Origin: CAZNLL01 sp964573885 | Lineage (GTDB): Bacteria; Desulfobacterota; DSM-4660; Desulfatiglandales; Desulfatiglandaceae | NCBI GenBank assembly: GCA_964573885.1 | Contig: CAZNLL010000081.1 | Coordinates: 1 to 17,677 of the forward strand | DNA length: 17,677 nucleotides | Direction of reading: 5' to 3' | Shown here: piece after piece, positions 7,226 to 13,793 of the stretch | Layout: each line of letters begins with the position of its first letter | Numbering within the stretch: position 1 is the stretch's first letter | The notes under the pieces: model-generated | What the model was told of the DNA's origin: nothing | Seen by the model: only the letters and a program-made list of their open reading frames with translations | Database searches by the model: none | Translations under genes and position numbers: made by a program

Positions 7226-8551
7226 TCAGTGCCCGAAAATCTCCAGGTTGAAAAGCAAGAAAAGGGCCATGGCATCCAGGCCCAGCAGGGCTGGTGGAAT
7301 CTGACGATATTTACCGCACGCCGCCTTGAGGAGGGTCCAGCTCAAACAGCCCCAGATGATGCCGTGGGTGATGGAATGGGTCAGGGGCATAAGGATCATG
7401 GCCATAAAAAAGGGAATGGCATCATCAAAACGCTCCCAGCGGACATAAATCATGGGCTTGAGCATGAACACCCCGGCCAGGACCAGGACCGGGGCCGTGG
7501 CCAGGGCCGGGACCAGCGAGAGAAGGGGAGACAAAAAGAGAAAGGGCAGGAAAAGCAGCCCCGCCACCACTGCAGTGAGGCCCGTACGGCCACCGGACCG
7601 CACCCCGGTGGATGATTCGATAAAGGGCGTGGCCGGGCTGGTACCCAGAACTCCGGCTGTGACTACGGCGATGGCGCTGGCCCTAAGGCCCTCCACCAGG
7701 TTACGGGGTTCGCCCCGGTGATCGACCAGGTCCCCGGCCTCGCTCACCCCTACACAGGTGGCCATGGAATCAAAGAGACAGCTGAAGAGCAAGACCAGGA
7801 TCAAGGGCCAATGAATGAGATGGGCTGCGCCGACCAGGTCCAATTGCCACAAAAGGCTGAAATCGGGCCAACGGGCCAGACCCTGCCAGACTACCACCGG
7901 CTCGGGCGCCAGGGGGTGGACCCACCAACGGCCGATGGGGCAGGCCATGAGGGTGGTTAGGGCCACGCCCCACAAGAAGGCGGCAGCGGTCTTGCGCACA
8001 ACCATAACAGAGGTGACGGCAAGCCCTACCAAAAAGGTCAGGTTGCCGGGGTGGAACGCCCCCAGCCTCAGACCCCCTTCCGGACCCACCACGATGAATC
8101 CGCCCGACCCAAGACCCAAGAGGGCGATGAACAATCCGATGCCGCCGGCCAGGCCAAAGCGGAGCATGCGCGGGATCCCGTGGATCAATCTCCTGCGTCG
8201 GTCCACACTCAGGAGAACCAGGTAAATGACCCCGGCATAGAACACACAACCCAGGGCCGTCTCATACCCCACTCCATGGGCCCTGGTCACGGCCACGGCT
8301 ACAAGCTGGTTCAGGCTCATGCCGGGCGCCACCAGCAGGGGGCTGTTGGTATAAAGGCCCATAAGGATGCTGCTGAAGGCCGAGACCAGTACAGTGGCGG
8401 TAAGAGAGGCGCTGTAAGGCATGCCCGCGCTTTGCAAGATGGCGGGGTTGAGCAGGATGATATACATGGAGGCCACAAAGGTGGTCATTCCGGCCAGGAC
8501 TTCCCGGCGGGTATCGGTTCCGTGGTTTCGCAATTCAAAAAAGTCCTTCAA
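7226..8551 (-). CDS. AzgA/NCS2-type purine (guanine/hypoxanthine-like) permease
   Basis: Inner-membrane transporter of 441 residues with about 12 to 14 hydrophobic segments. The N-terminal FFELRNHGTDTRREVLAGMT followed by TFVASMYIILLNPAIL, then SPLLVAPGMSLNQLVA, is typical of the AzgA branch of nucleobase:proton symporters. The segment TPFIESSTGVRSGGRTGLT (about two-thirds along) corresponds to the conserved signature with the TGV(R)xGGRTGL core. I chose the TTG at 8551 because a GGAGG ribosome site lies 8 nt upstream and because family members start just before the FF-L-HGT motif; another TTG at 8611 would add 20 non-conserved residues. It leads a two-gene unit with the phosphorylase-like protein. 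Substrate preference among hypoxanthine, guanine, adenine or xanthine cannot be told by eye. Confidence 0.88.
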   Translation of the reverse strand: MKDFFELRNHGTDTRREVLAGMTTFVASMYIILLNPAILQSAGMPYSASLTATVLVSAFSSILMGLYTNSPLLVAPGMSLNQLVAVAVTRAHGVGYETALGCVFYAGVIYLVLLSVDRRRRLIHGIPRMLRFGLAGGIGLFIALLGLGSGGFIVVGPEGGLRLGAFHPGNLTFLVGLAVTSVMVVRKTAAAFLWGVALTTLMACPIGRWWVHPLAPEPVVVWQGLARWPDFSLLWQLDLVGAAHLIHWPLILVLLFSCLFDSMATCVGVSEAGDLVDHRGEPRNLVEGLRASAIAVVTAGVLGTSPATPFIESSTGVRSGGRTGLTAVVAGLLFLPFLFLSPLLSLVPALATAPVLVLAGVFMLKPMIYVRWERFDDAIPFFMAMILMPLTHSITHGIIWGCLSWTLLKAACGKYRQIPPALLGLDAMALFLLFNLEIFGH

Positions 8552-8681
8552 AACAAGGGCCTCCGCACGGATACAGCACCAGGGTGAGAGTGCCGCCCTG
8601 ATGAATATCAATTCTCAGCCGTCTTTGGCCAGCATTTTTCGGTTCCCCTTGCTAAGACTTTATTACTTTCTTTGTTTTTTC

Positions 8682-8710
8682 TTGATTTGACCAATTTAGT
8701 TGACTATATT
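8682..8710 (+). promoter_or_regulatory. sigma-70-type promoter of the toxin-antitoxin operon
   Basis: TTGATT (8682-8687) and TATATT (8705-8710) are separated by 17 bp and lie directly upstream of the antitoxin gene. The inverted repeat TAGT-TG-ACTA (8697-8706) overlaps the -10 box and could be where the antitoxin represses its own operon. This is a motif-level call without experimental support. Confidence 0.5.
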
Positions 8711-8730
8711 ATGAAAAAAGGAGGGGTTCC

Positions 8731-8964
8731 ATGAAGACAATGGCCATAAGTGAATTCAAGGCACATGCGTTAAGGGTCCTAGACGAGGTTGCAAAATTCC
8801 AAGAAACCATCGTCATAACGAAAAGGGGAAAACCCATTGCTCAAGTTGTCCCCCATCAGAAATCCGAAATGAATTCCGCTCCAGGCAAACTTGCGGACAC
8901 TTTTGTTTTTGAAAAAGATATCGTCGCCCCCCTGGGGGAAGGGCTGTGGGAAGCATGTCGATAA
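8731..8964 (+). CDS. type II antitoxin, Phd/YefM family
   Basis: 77-residue DNA-binding antitoxin. The N-terminal half follows the Phd/YefM pattern: MAISEFKAHALRVLDEV, then IVITKRGKPIAQVVP. The remaining ~30 residues form the variable tail that would wrap the toxin. A GGAGGGG ribosome site is 4 nt before the ATG at 8731; ATG 8740 is an alternative. Its stop overlaps the PIN-domain toxin start by 10 nt, so the two are translationally coupled. The antitoxin is expected to neutralise the toxin and to repress the shared promoter at 8682-8710. Confidence 0.9.
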   Translation: MKTMAISEFKAHALRVLDEVAKFQETIVITKRGKPIAQVVPHQKSEMNSAPGKLADTFVFEKDIVAPLGEGLWEACR

Positions 8965-9359
8965 GATACCTGCTCGATACGCATACCTGGGTTTGGTGGA
9001 ACATGCGCCCCCGGAATTTGTCGCAGAAGGTTTTGACAGTGGTTGAAAATGAACACAGATATGATGAGCTTCTTTTATCAGCCATTTCACCCTGGGAATT
9101 TGGCAAGCTTCTGGAAGAGGGTAAGATAGGTATCTCCTGCAACCCTGAGGAGTGGATTTATGCCGCCTTGGAGATGCCAAAACTCAGATTTGTGCAGCTT
9201 ACCCCCGTGATCGCCTATCACTCAACCGTATTGCCGGGGCATTTCCATGATGATCCGGCGGACCAGATCATTGTGGCAACGGCGCGATACGAAAATGCCA
9301 CAATTCTTACAAAGGATAAAAGAATCCTAAATTATGAGCATGTTAAGAGCCTTTGGTGA
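8955..9359 (+). CDS. PIN-domain toxin (VapC-like ribonuclease)
   Basis: 134-residue PIN-fold endoribonuclease, full length. The acidic residues expected to hold Mg2+ or Mn2+ are visible: D8 in RYLLDTHTWVWW, E48 in SPWEFGKL, D103 in DPADQIIVATA and D121 in TKDKRI. The LLDTHTWVWW opening is typical of the PIN subgroup paired with Phd-type antitoxins. It probably cleaves a specific RNA and halts growth when free of its antitoxin (family knowledge). The ATG at 8955 overlaps the antitoxin stop; a GTG at 8946 would add three residues. Confidence 0.9.
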   Translation: MSIRYLLDTHTWVWWNMRPRNLSQKVLTVVENEHRYDELLLSAISPWEFGKLLEEGKIGISCNPEEWIYAALEMPKLRFVQLTPVIAYHSTVLPGHFHDDPADQIIVATARYENATILTKDKRILNYEHVKSLW

Positions 9360-9461
9360 AATCATGGAGAGCTCGCAGAAAATACTGGTCCAACCACCAG
9401 CCCCTTAGAGGTTAAAGCTGTGGAGCCACAACAGTTAAATAGCGACAAGGGAGACGATGTT

Positions 9462-9770
9462 TTGAGCGCCTTCATCGAGCGTGTGCGTTCCTTGGTGCGA
9501 AATGGAGATGTTCGGATATCCGAGCACGGGTATGATGAATTGGCGGAAGAGGGCCTGACGGTAAGGGAACTGGTTGCCGGTGTAGAGAAGGGCGTTGTCG
9601 TCGGAGAGCACGTCAACTATCCCAGGGGACCGAGCATCTTGCTCTTACAGAAGGCCCGAAAAAATGAACCCATATATGTAGTATGGAGCATTCCCAAAGG
9701 CCGTGACAAGCCCGTGGTCCCGCTCACAGTGTACCGCCCCGATCCGGTGCGTTGGGATATTTATGCCTAG
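9462..9770 (+). CDS. DUF4258-domain protein, possible toxin component
   Basis: 102 residues. The pattern VRISEHGYDELAEEGLT ... PRGPSILLL ... TVYRPDPVRWD matches the DUF4258 family, whose members often stand next to small putative antitoxins and are thought to relate to RelE/BrnT-like toxins; no reaction is established. I chose TTG 9462 because AAGGGAG lies 8 nt upstream and relatives begin about ten residues before the ISEHGYDEL motif; a GTG at 9420 would add 14 residues. It follows the PIN toxin on the same strand by about 100 nt and runs into a small gene 9 nt later. Confidence 0.72.
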   Translation: MSAFIERVRSLVRNGDVRISEHGYDELAEEGLTVRELVAGVEKGVVVGEHVNYPRGPSILLLQKARKNEPIYVVWSIPKGRDKPVVPLTVYRPDPVRWDIYA

Positions 9771-9779
9771 GCGGTGAGC

Positions 9780-9995
9780 ATGGATGAGCCAAAGAAAAAG
9801 TACGTCCATGAGGGGCGTTATGTGGTCGAAGTGGAGGTGTTGCTGGTAGAGGACGGTACCGAGTGGTCTCCCTATCTGAGTGTAGAAGACGCCTATCGGC
9901 TGGATGATGCGAGAGAGGCCCTGCGCCGGGGCGACTTGAAATCGGCGGCGACCTACGGCCCGGTTTATGAACTTCGCTCGGTCACCTATCAATGA
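9780..9995 (+). CDS. small conserved-looking protein paired with DUF4258 gene
   Basis: 71 residues, acidic, no cysteines, no membrane segment. It begins with a basic KKKYVHEGRYVVEVEV strand-like region and continues with YLSVEDAYRLDDAREALRRGD, which looks helical. I do not recognise a named domain. AGGCGG, five nt before ATG 9780, overlaps the stop of the DUF4258 gene, so the two are almost certainly translated together. The genetic layout is that of a toxin-antitoxin pair in toxin-first order, and this protein is the candidate antitoxin (inference). DUF4258 genes often pair with zinc-finger partners; this one lacks the metal-binding cysteines. A GTG at 9774 would add two residues. Confidence 0.65.
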   Translation: MDEPKKKYVHEGRYVVEVEVLLVEDGTEWSPYLSVEDAYRLDDAREALRRGDLKSAATYGPVYELRSVTYQ

Positions 9996-10142
9996 TCGGC
10001 CTTGACCCGCCGGGGCTTTTATAGCCTTCTCAAGTGATTTGTCCGCCTAACTTGCCGGGATAAGAATTTTACCCACAAATCTTATTAAAGACCCCTTTCC
10101 GGGCCGAGAGATGCCATCACACGTTCAATTTTTCCGATTTGA

Positions 10143-10161
10143 GGCGTATAAACAATACGCC
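10143..10161. repeat. perfect stem-loop in intergenic region
   Basis: GGCGTAT-AAACA-ATACGCC forms a 7-bp stem with a 5-nt loop. It is followed at 10168-10181 by CTGTC-GAAT-GACAG (5-bp stem, 4-nt loop) and at 10186-10195 by the palindrome CATCATGATG. No T-run follows, so this is not a standard terminator. The rest of 9996-10270 holds no gene I can support. Confidence 0.5.
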
Positions 10162-10223
10162 GCAAGCCTGTCGAATGACAGATGACATCATGATGGTGGA
10201 TCAGGGGGAGTGTACATGAAATA

Positions 10224-10243
10224 CCGACCCTTTTAAGGGCCGG
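10224..10243 (-). terminator. probable intrinsic terminator of the radical SAM/HPF operon
   Basis: On the minus strand CCGGCCCTTAAAAGGGTCGG folds into an 8-9 bp stem with one G-T pair and a tiny A-rich loop, about 27 nt after the HPF-like stop. The following minus-strand bases TATTTCATG contain only a short T stretch, so efficiency is uncertain. Confidence 0.5.
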
Positions 10244-10270
10244 GCATTGTGTTCCCTTGTCGGTGGTAAA

Positions 10271-10516
10271 TTAGGCCTTCTCAGACCTGGCACCGGGCTT
10301 ATCCACAATCTCATGGCCCGGCGGTACTCTGACATCGATACGAACACGGAAGGGGTTCCCGGATTGCTGGTGTTCCTGAGGGCTTTCCACGGCCACCCTG
10401 CAACTGCTAAGGTGGTCACAGAATTGGGTAAGCTTTTGCACCTTCTCCTCAATCAGGTCCTCGATGTCGGGGGTTTTGTCTAGACCTCTGAAAGAGAGTT
10501 CCAGCGGGATCTTCAT
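10271..10516 (-). CDS. short HPF/RaiA-type ribosome-associated protein, C-terminally truncated
   Basis: 81 residues from ATG 10516, which has AAGGAG nine nt upstream. The sequence MKIPLELSFRGLDKTPDIED, the helix LIEEKVQKLTQFCDHL, then SCRVAVESP and NPFRVRIDVRVPPGHEIV follow the first part of the HPF/YfiA fold (beta-alpha-beta-beta-beta). Such proteins bind the 30S subunit and promote hibernation or stress survival. Relatives normally continue after the HEIV strand with a second helix containing an RDAFDAA-like motif; here the frame ends after DKPGARSEKA. No continuation is seen in other frames downstream, so this looks like a real shortening rather than a sequencing frameshift. It lies 60 nt after the radical SAM gene on the same strand. 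Confidence 0.72.
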   Translation of the reverse strand: MKIPLELSFRGLDKTPDIEDLIEEKVQKLTQFCDHLSSCRVAVESPQEHQQSGNPFRVRIDVRVPPGHEIVDKPGARSEKA

Positions 10517-10576
10517 GTTTTGCATCTCCTTAGCACTTTTCTTTGGTTTTTCCACATCTCCTTGCTCTGACCGGCC

Positions 10577-11986
10577 CTAGTTGGAAACAGGCGCGAATCT
10601 CATGGACGGAGCAGACTGGGTCTCATCCGCCCCCGGGTCCTCACCGTTTTCATACTCCTCTTTCCATATGCGATCAGCAAATTTTCCCCACCTGGCGGCA
10701 TAAGAATCCATCCATTCTTTATGTGTCGTGTAGATCTCTTCAGCACCGGGATGGGTGTATCGGCATTGGGTTTTAGTGATGAGACCCCGCATGACCTCCG
10801 GGTTGTCAATGATCATACAGGGGCGGAGATGGTTTTCATTGTGAGGCTGACAGTAACGGATTTCTTTGAATAAAGGGCTGTTGAGGGCTTCGGACAGGGG
10901 CTTTTCCAGAATGTTGTCTGCGGCGATATGGGTGTAAACACAGGGTTCCACGTCCCCTTTGGCGTTTACATGAAAGTAGCGGCGACCTCCGGCAATACAG
11001 CCCTCCACGTAAGGCCCGTCGTTCCAGAAGTCCAGGGCAAAAATGGGACGCTCCCCCCTGATTTTCAATACCTGTCTGCGGAGGTGGTCCCTTTCCTCGG
11101 GGGTGACCATAAGGGAGAAGTCCGCCATGCCGTTGACAGGGATATAGAGAAAGTACATCTGAGCCAGGGAACCCAGGGAAATCATGCGGTCAATGAAGTC
11201 GAGGGAAGAGACGGAATAGACATTTTCCCGGGTCACGGTGGCCGAGGTGCCGATTATGACTCCTGCCTCATTGAGATGTTCAAAGGCCTTCATGATCTTT
11301 TCATAGACCCCTCTGCCCCGCCAGGCGTCCGTTTCTTCCCGGCCCCCTTCAATGCTGAGAACGACGGCCACGTTGCCCAGTTGGGCAATACGCTCCGCCT
11401 TTTCTTGGGTCATAAGGGTGCCGTTGGTATAGACCTGGAAGAATATGGAAGGGTGATTTTCGAGCATGGAAAAAAGGGGGGGATAGAGCAGGGGTTCACC
11501 ACCGAGAATGGTTACAAAAAAGATGCCCATCTCTTCGCATTCTGTGAGGAGCTTCTCCACCGCTTCGGGAGAAAGTTCCGGTTTCCTCCCGTAGCCCAGT
11601 GTGTAACATCCCTTGCAGCGGAGGTTACAGTTCAGGGTGGGACTCAGAATCATGATGAAGGGCGGTCGATACCCGGACTCTTCTTCCCATTGATCCCTGA
11701 GGGCACCCCCCGTGAACCAGGCCCCATTAAACAGGGTCTCAAAAAGCCGGATGCGCCTTGCGTAGCTGAGACGGCCAAGGACACGCCGAAAGAGCGATTT
11801 GGCGGGGTGTCCCGGGGTTTTTAGCATCTGCTTGATCTTGTCCATGGCGCTTGTGATCTCCGGGTCCTGGGTCAACCACTGGCCCAGGTTGACGAGCCTA
11901 AAAAGATTGTTGTCTGATATCTTCGGCAACAACCGGACGATCATTCGAGCGGCCTGCTGGGCGCTTTGACCTCTTAACTCCGACAT
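10577..11986 (-). CDS. radical SAM protein with SPASM-like C-terminal cysteines
   Basis: 469 residues from ATG 11986, which has GGAGG seven nt upstream; a GTG at 12013 is less likely. The [4Fe-4S]-binding CxxxCxxC is C120, C124 and C127 in CNLRCKGCY, followed by the GGEP motif near 162 that holds SAM. A ~115-residue helical N-terminal domain precedes the radical SAM core. Further cysteines at about 330 (EGCIAGGRRYF), 349 (GDVEPCVYTH), 379 and 390 resemble a half SPASM/Twitch region that could bind an auxiliary cluster. Function is unknown: SPASM proteins mature peptides or enzymes, but no precursor peptide is obvious here. The only close co-directional genes are a BON-domain fragment upstream and the HPF-like protein downstream. 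Confidence 0.88.
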   Translation of the reverse strand: MSELRGQSAQQAARMIVRLLPKISDNNLFRLVNLGQWLTQDPEITSAMDKIKQMLKTPGHPAKSLFRRVLGRLSYARRIRLFETLFNGAWFTGGALRDQWEEESGYRPPFIMILSPTLNCNLRCKGCYTLGYGRKPELSPEAVEKLLTECEEMGIFFVTILGGEPLLYPPLFSMLENHPSIFFQVYTNGTLMTQEKAERIAQLGNVAVVLSIEGGREETDAWRGRGVYEKIMKAFEHLNEAGVIIGTSATVTRENVYSVSSLDFIDRMISLGSLAQMYFLYIPVNGMADFSLMVTPEERDHLRRQVLKIRGERPIFALDFWNDGPYVEGCIAGGRRYFHVNAKGDVEPCVYTHIAADNILEKPLSEALNSPLFKEIRYCQPHNENHLRPCMIIDNPEVMRGLITKTQCRYTHPGAEEIYTTHKEWMDSYAARWGKFADRIWKEEYENGEDPGADETQSAPSMRFAPVSN

Positions 11987-12070
11987 GAGAAGCCCTCCTT
12001 TGCGAATTGTCACAGATACTGCATTTCACGCTGGGTTTGTGGTTCTATTTGATTGAATCATCCAACCAAG

Positions 12071-12091
12071 TATATGGGGTCAATCATGTAT
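12071..12091 (+). repeat. REP-like repeat, copy 1 (single)
   Basis: TATATGGGGTCAATCATGTAT shares the ATGGGGTCAAT...GTAT core with four other intergenic copies in the next 2 kb. It lies between the radical SAM and BON-domain genes, and no inverted partner was found near it. Confidence 0.65.
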
Positions 12092-12116
12092 CTCAGGCAT
12101 AGGGCCATCAATGTTC

Positions 12117-12314
12117 TTAAGCCATAGCCCCTTTTAATGGGTTTTGGGAGGCAGGTTTAACGATGAGCTTGTCTTTGATATCCACCACGCCTTCTGTGTG
12201 TAACGCCGTCTCGTAGACGGCCCGGCGAACACCCCAATCAGGAATGATCCCTGAAAGGGTGACAACCCCGTCTTCAACGATCTTCCTTTTTATCCCTTCA
12301 TCGGTGTTTAACAT
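12117..12314 (-). CDS. small BON-domain-like protein, N-terminally short
   Basis: 65 residues. GVVTLSGIIPDWGVRRAVYE followed by ALHTEGVVDIKDKLIV matches the second half of a BON domain, a small alpha/beta module thought to bind phospholipid or act as an interaction surface. The usual first helix (about 20 residues before the VTLSG strand) is reduced to MLNTDEGIKRKIVED. A TAA lies directly upstream in frame, so the gene cannot be extended. There is no signal peptide, whereas many BON proteins are periplasmic. TAAGGAG stands five nt before the chosen ATG; the adjacent ATG at 12317 is equivalent. It may be a remnant or a minimal cytosolic version. Confidence 0.68.
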   Translation of the reverse strand: MLNTDEGIKRKIVEDGVVTLSGIIPDWGVRRAVYETALHTEGVVDIKDKLIVKPASQNPLKGAMA

Positions 12315-12440
12315 CATAACTCCTTACTTGCCGGGATTCTCCATGTCCCTGGCCTAAAGTCAGTGTCCACGGAGTTCTAAATCCATAATGCACAACTCCT
12401 GGACATTTCTTTTAACTCTAAGAAGAACCCCGGCCCTGTG

Positions 12441-12463
12441 TAAATGGGGTCAATCCCGTATAT
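12441..12463 (+). repeat. REP-like repeat, copy 2 (inverted pair with copy 3)
   Basis: The copy starts TAAATGGGGTCAATCCCGTA. Over AATGGGGTC-ATCC-GTAT it matches the reverse complement of copy 3 except at two positions, so the pair can form a hairpin. Confidence 0.7.
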
Positions 12464-12500
12464 GGAGCGGCCGAAAGGAAGGGGTTTGGGGAGATAAACC

Positions 12501-12650
12501 ATGAATGCAGAACGGTGCTTTCACAAGACAGGCCTGGAACGTGAGCCGGTCTTCATGTCTTTATCCCTTGTAATACAGGATGGACCCCATTGTGTGGCAG
12601 GTACCGGCTGTGAGATATTAGAAAAAATGGTAAACGGAAACCATGGATAG
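12501..12650 (+). CDS. possible small protein upstream of the exported-protein gene
   Basis: An ATG with GGGGAG seven nt upstream opens 49 codons (MNAERCFHKTG ... EKMVNGNHG) and ends 13 nt before the next gene start. It has three cysteines and several histidines but no recognisable domain. The inverted REP-like copy 3 lies inside it, which argues against a protein role, and homologues cannot be checked here. Confidence 0.2.
   Translation: MNAERCFHKTGLEREPVFMSLSLVIQDGPHCVAGTGCEILEKMVNGNHG
12571..12592 (-). repeat. REP-like repeat, copy 3 (inverted)
   Basis: The reverse complement contains AATGGGGTCCATCCTGTAT, nearly identical to copy 2 at 12441-12463 and in the opposite orientation, about 107 bp away. 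Confidence 0.7.
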
Positions 12651-12663
12651 AGGAGGTGGATGT

Positions 12664-13083
12664 ATGAAGGTGAAAATTTTGCTTTTGAGTCTGGTCATTT
12701 TGGCTTTTATGGCCACCGCTTTAACCACACAGAGCCTTGGGACCCCTTATATCAAGGAAGGACTCATGAACGGGGTTTCTTATGCCGCAGGCGGCGTTGG
12801 GGTTGAAGAACGCAAGATCATGGAAAAAATGGCCCACCGTTTTAACCTGAAACTTGTTTTTGCCGTGAATAAAGGGGACTACCTGGCCTCTGTCAGTGTA
12901 GCTATCGCCAAGCCGACCGGTGAAGTCCTTGTCAACACCGTGGCGGACGGGCCGTGGCTTTTGGCGGATCTTCCAAACGGCACCTATGAGGTAACGGCTC
13001 GGTGCCGCCATGACAAGAAGGTGAGACAGGTGAAAGTCAACGGAGGGCTCAGAACGGTTATGTTTCACTGGAGCCAAGATTAA
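12664..13083 (+). CDS. small exported protein with a carboxypeptidase-regulatory-like beta domain
   Basis: 139 residues from ATG 12664, preceded by AGGAGG with a 7-nt gap; ATG 12643 is an alternative without a good ribosome site. Residues 1 to about 24 form a signal peptide (KVKILLLSLVILAFMATALT). The mature part has KLVFAVNKGDYLASVSVAI, then GEVLVNTVADGPWLLADLPNGTYEV and VNGGLRTVMFHW. This resembles the transthyretin-like/carboxypeptidase regulatory fold found in small periplasmic proteins of Proteobacteria. No enzymatic residues are apparent, and a structural or binding role in the periplasm is likely but unproven. It stands alone, flanked by REP-like elements on the left and a converging pcm gene on the right. 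Confidence 0.75.
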   Translation: MKVKILLLSLVILAFMATALTTQSLGTPYIKEGLMNGVSYAAGGVGVEERKIMEKMAHRFNLKLVFAVNKGDYLASVSVAIAKPTGEVLVNTVADGPWLLADLPNGTYEVTARCRHDKKVRQVKVNGGLRTVMFHWSQD

Positions 13084-13109
13084 AAGACCCTTGCCCTTAA
13101 TCAGGGACT

Positions 13110-13146
13110 ACAGGCTCTCAAATCCCTCTTCACTTTGAGGGCCTGT
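13110..13146. terminator. stem-loop between converging genes, likely bidirectional terminator
   Basis: ACAGGCTCTCAAA (13110-13122) pairs with TTTGAGGGCCTGT (13134-13146) as a 13-bp stem with one G-T pair and an 11-nt loop. It sits between the exported-protein stop and the pcm stop. A smaller CCCTTAATCAGGG hairpin (13094-13106) adjoins it. No long T-run follows on the plus strand; on the minus strand TTTT occurs after the second hairpin. Confidence 0.6.
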
Positions 13147-13151
13147 GGCTC

Positions 13152-13793
13152 TTACCAGCCATAGGCACCTTTCAGGGCGACAAACCGGCAGCCGCCCAAA
13201 GGCTCCTGGATCATTTGACCGTCCTGCTTGATAATCTTCATCAGCTCCTGGCCAAAGCGGTCCCCTACGGGGATTACCATGCGTCCTCCTTCGGCCAGTT
13301 GATCATAGAGGGGCTGGGGTACATGGGGAGCCCCGGCGGTGACCATAATGGCATCATAGGGCTGATGCTCCTCCCAGCCCATGGTGCCGTCATAGGCCTT
13401 ATAGAAGATATTCTTATAACCTAAATTCTCTAAGATTTCCCGGGCCCGGACCAGAAGGGCCTGAATCCTTTCCACGGTGTATAGCGCCCGAGATAGCTCC
13501 GCCAGGATGGCCGCCTGGTAGCCGCTTCCTGTCCCGATTTCCAGGGTCTTTTCCCCTCCTTTCAGTTCCAGGGCCTCTGTCATGAGGGCCACCATATAAG
13601 GCTGTGAGATGGTCTGGTTTTGTCCTATAGGGAGAGGACTGTCGTCATAGGCATGCGGTTTCATGGGGTCATCCACAAAACGCTCTCTTGGGACTGTCTT
13701 CATGGCCTCGAGCACGCGGCGGTCACGGATGCCTCTCGGCACGAGTTGGGTCCGTACCATGTCTTCTCTGGCCTGGGTAAAGTTAATCGCCAT
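13152..13793 (-). CDS. pcm: protein-L-isoaspartate O-methyltransferase
   Basis: Cytosolic SAM-dependent repair enzyme that methylates L-isoaspartyl residues arising from deamidated Asn or isomerised Asp in aged proteins. 213 residues, the normal length. The family hallmarks are DMVRTQLVPRGIRDRRVLEA at the N terminus, the AYDDSPLPIGQNQTISQPY active-site stretch (about 48-66) and the SAM motif EIGTGSGYQAA (85-95). Downstream are YDAIMVTAGAPHVP and GGRMVIPVGD. GAGGAG eight nt upstream supports ATG 13793; an upstream start at 13832 would add 13 unlikely residues. It converges with the exported-protein gene and has a hairpin between. Its upstream region contains another inverted REP-like pair. Confidence 0.93.
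   Translation of the reverse strand: MAINFTQAREDMVRTQLVPRGIRDRRVLEAMKTVPRERFVDDPMKPHAYDDSPLPIGQNQTISQPYMVALMTEALELKGGEKTLEIGTGSGYQAAILAELSRALYTVERIQALLVRAREILENLGYKNIFYKAYDGTMGWEEHQPYDAIMVTAGAPHVPQPLYDQLAEGGRMVIPVGDRFGQELMKIIKQDGQMIQEPLGGCRFVALKGAYGW

Larger units (their letters stand above)
12318..12663. other. intergenic region carrying an inverted REP-like pair
   Basis: About 345 bp between the divergent BON-like and exported-protein genes. It holds REP-like copies 2 and 3 facing each other (12441-12463 and 12571-12592), which could pair as a long stem around a ~107-nt loop, and a doubtful 49-codon frame (12501-12650). No clear sigma-70 promoter was identified by eye for either flanking gene. 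Confidence 0.55.

Noticed and set aside
8552..8730. Purine riboswitch in front of the permease
   Set aside because: No conserved purine-aptamer core (paired P1 ends and loop motifs) could be found in the leader on the minus strand.
9996..10030. CCCGCCGGGGCTTTTA as a terminator after the second TA-like pair
   Set aside because: Only a three-base-pair stem can form, too weak to call despite the T-run.
10928..11824. 298-codon plus-strand frame opposite the radical SAM gene
   Set aside because: No recognisable domain, and the opposite strand encodes an intact radical SAM core.
12595..12609. TGGCAGGTACCGGCTG as a third sigma-54 promoter
   Set aside because: The GC element is one base too close to the GG, and the TTGC box is absent.
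13661..13685. TCATGGGGTCATCC as another REP-like copy
   Set aside because: It lies inside pcm and encodes a normal part of that protein (DDPMKP); only the GGGGTCA word is shared.
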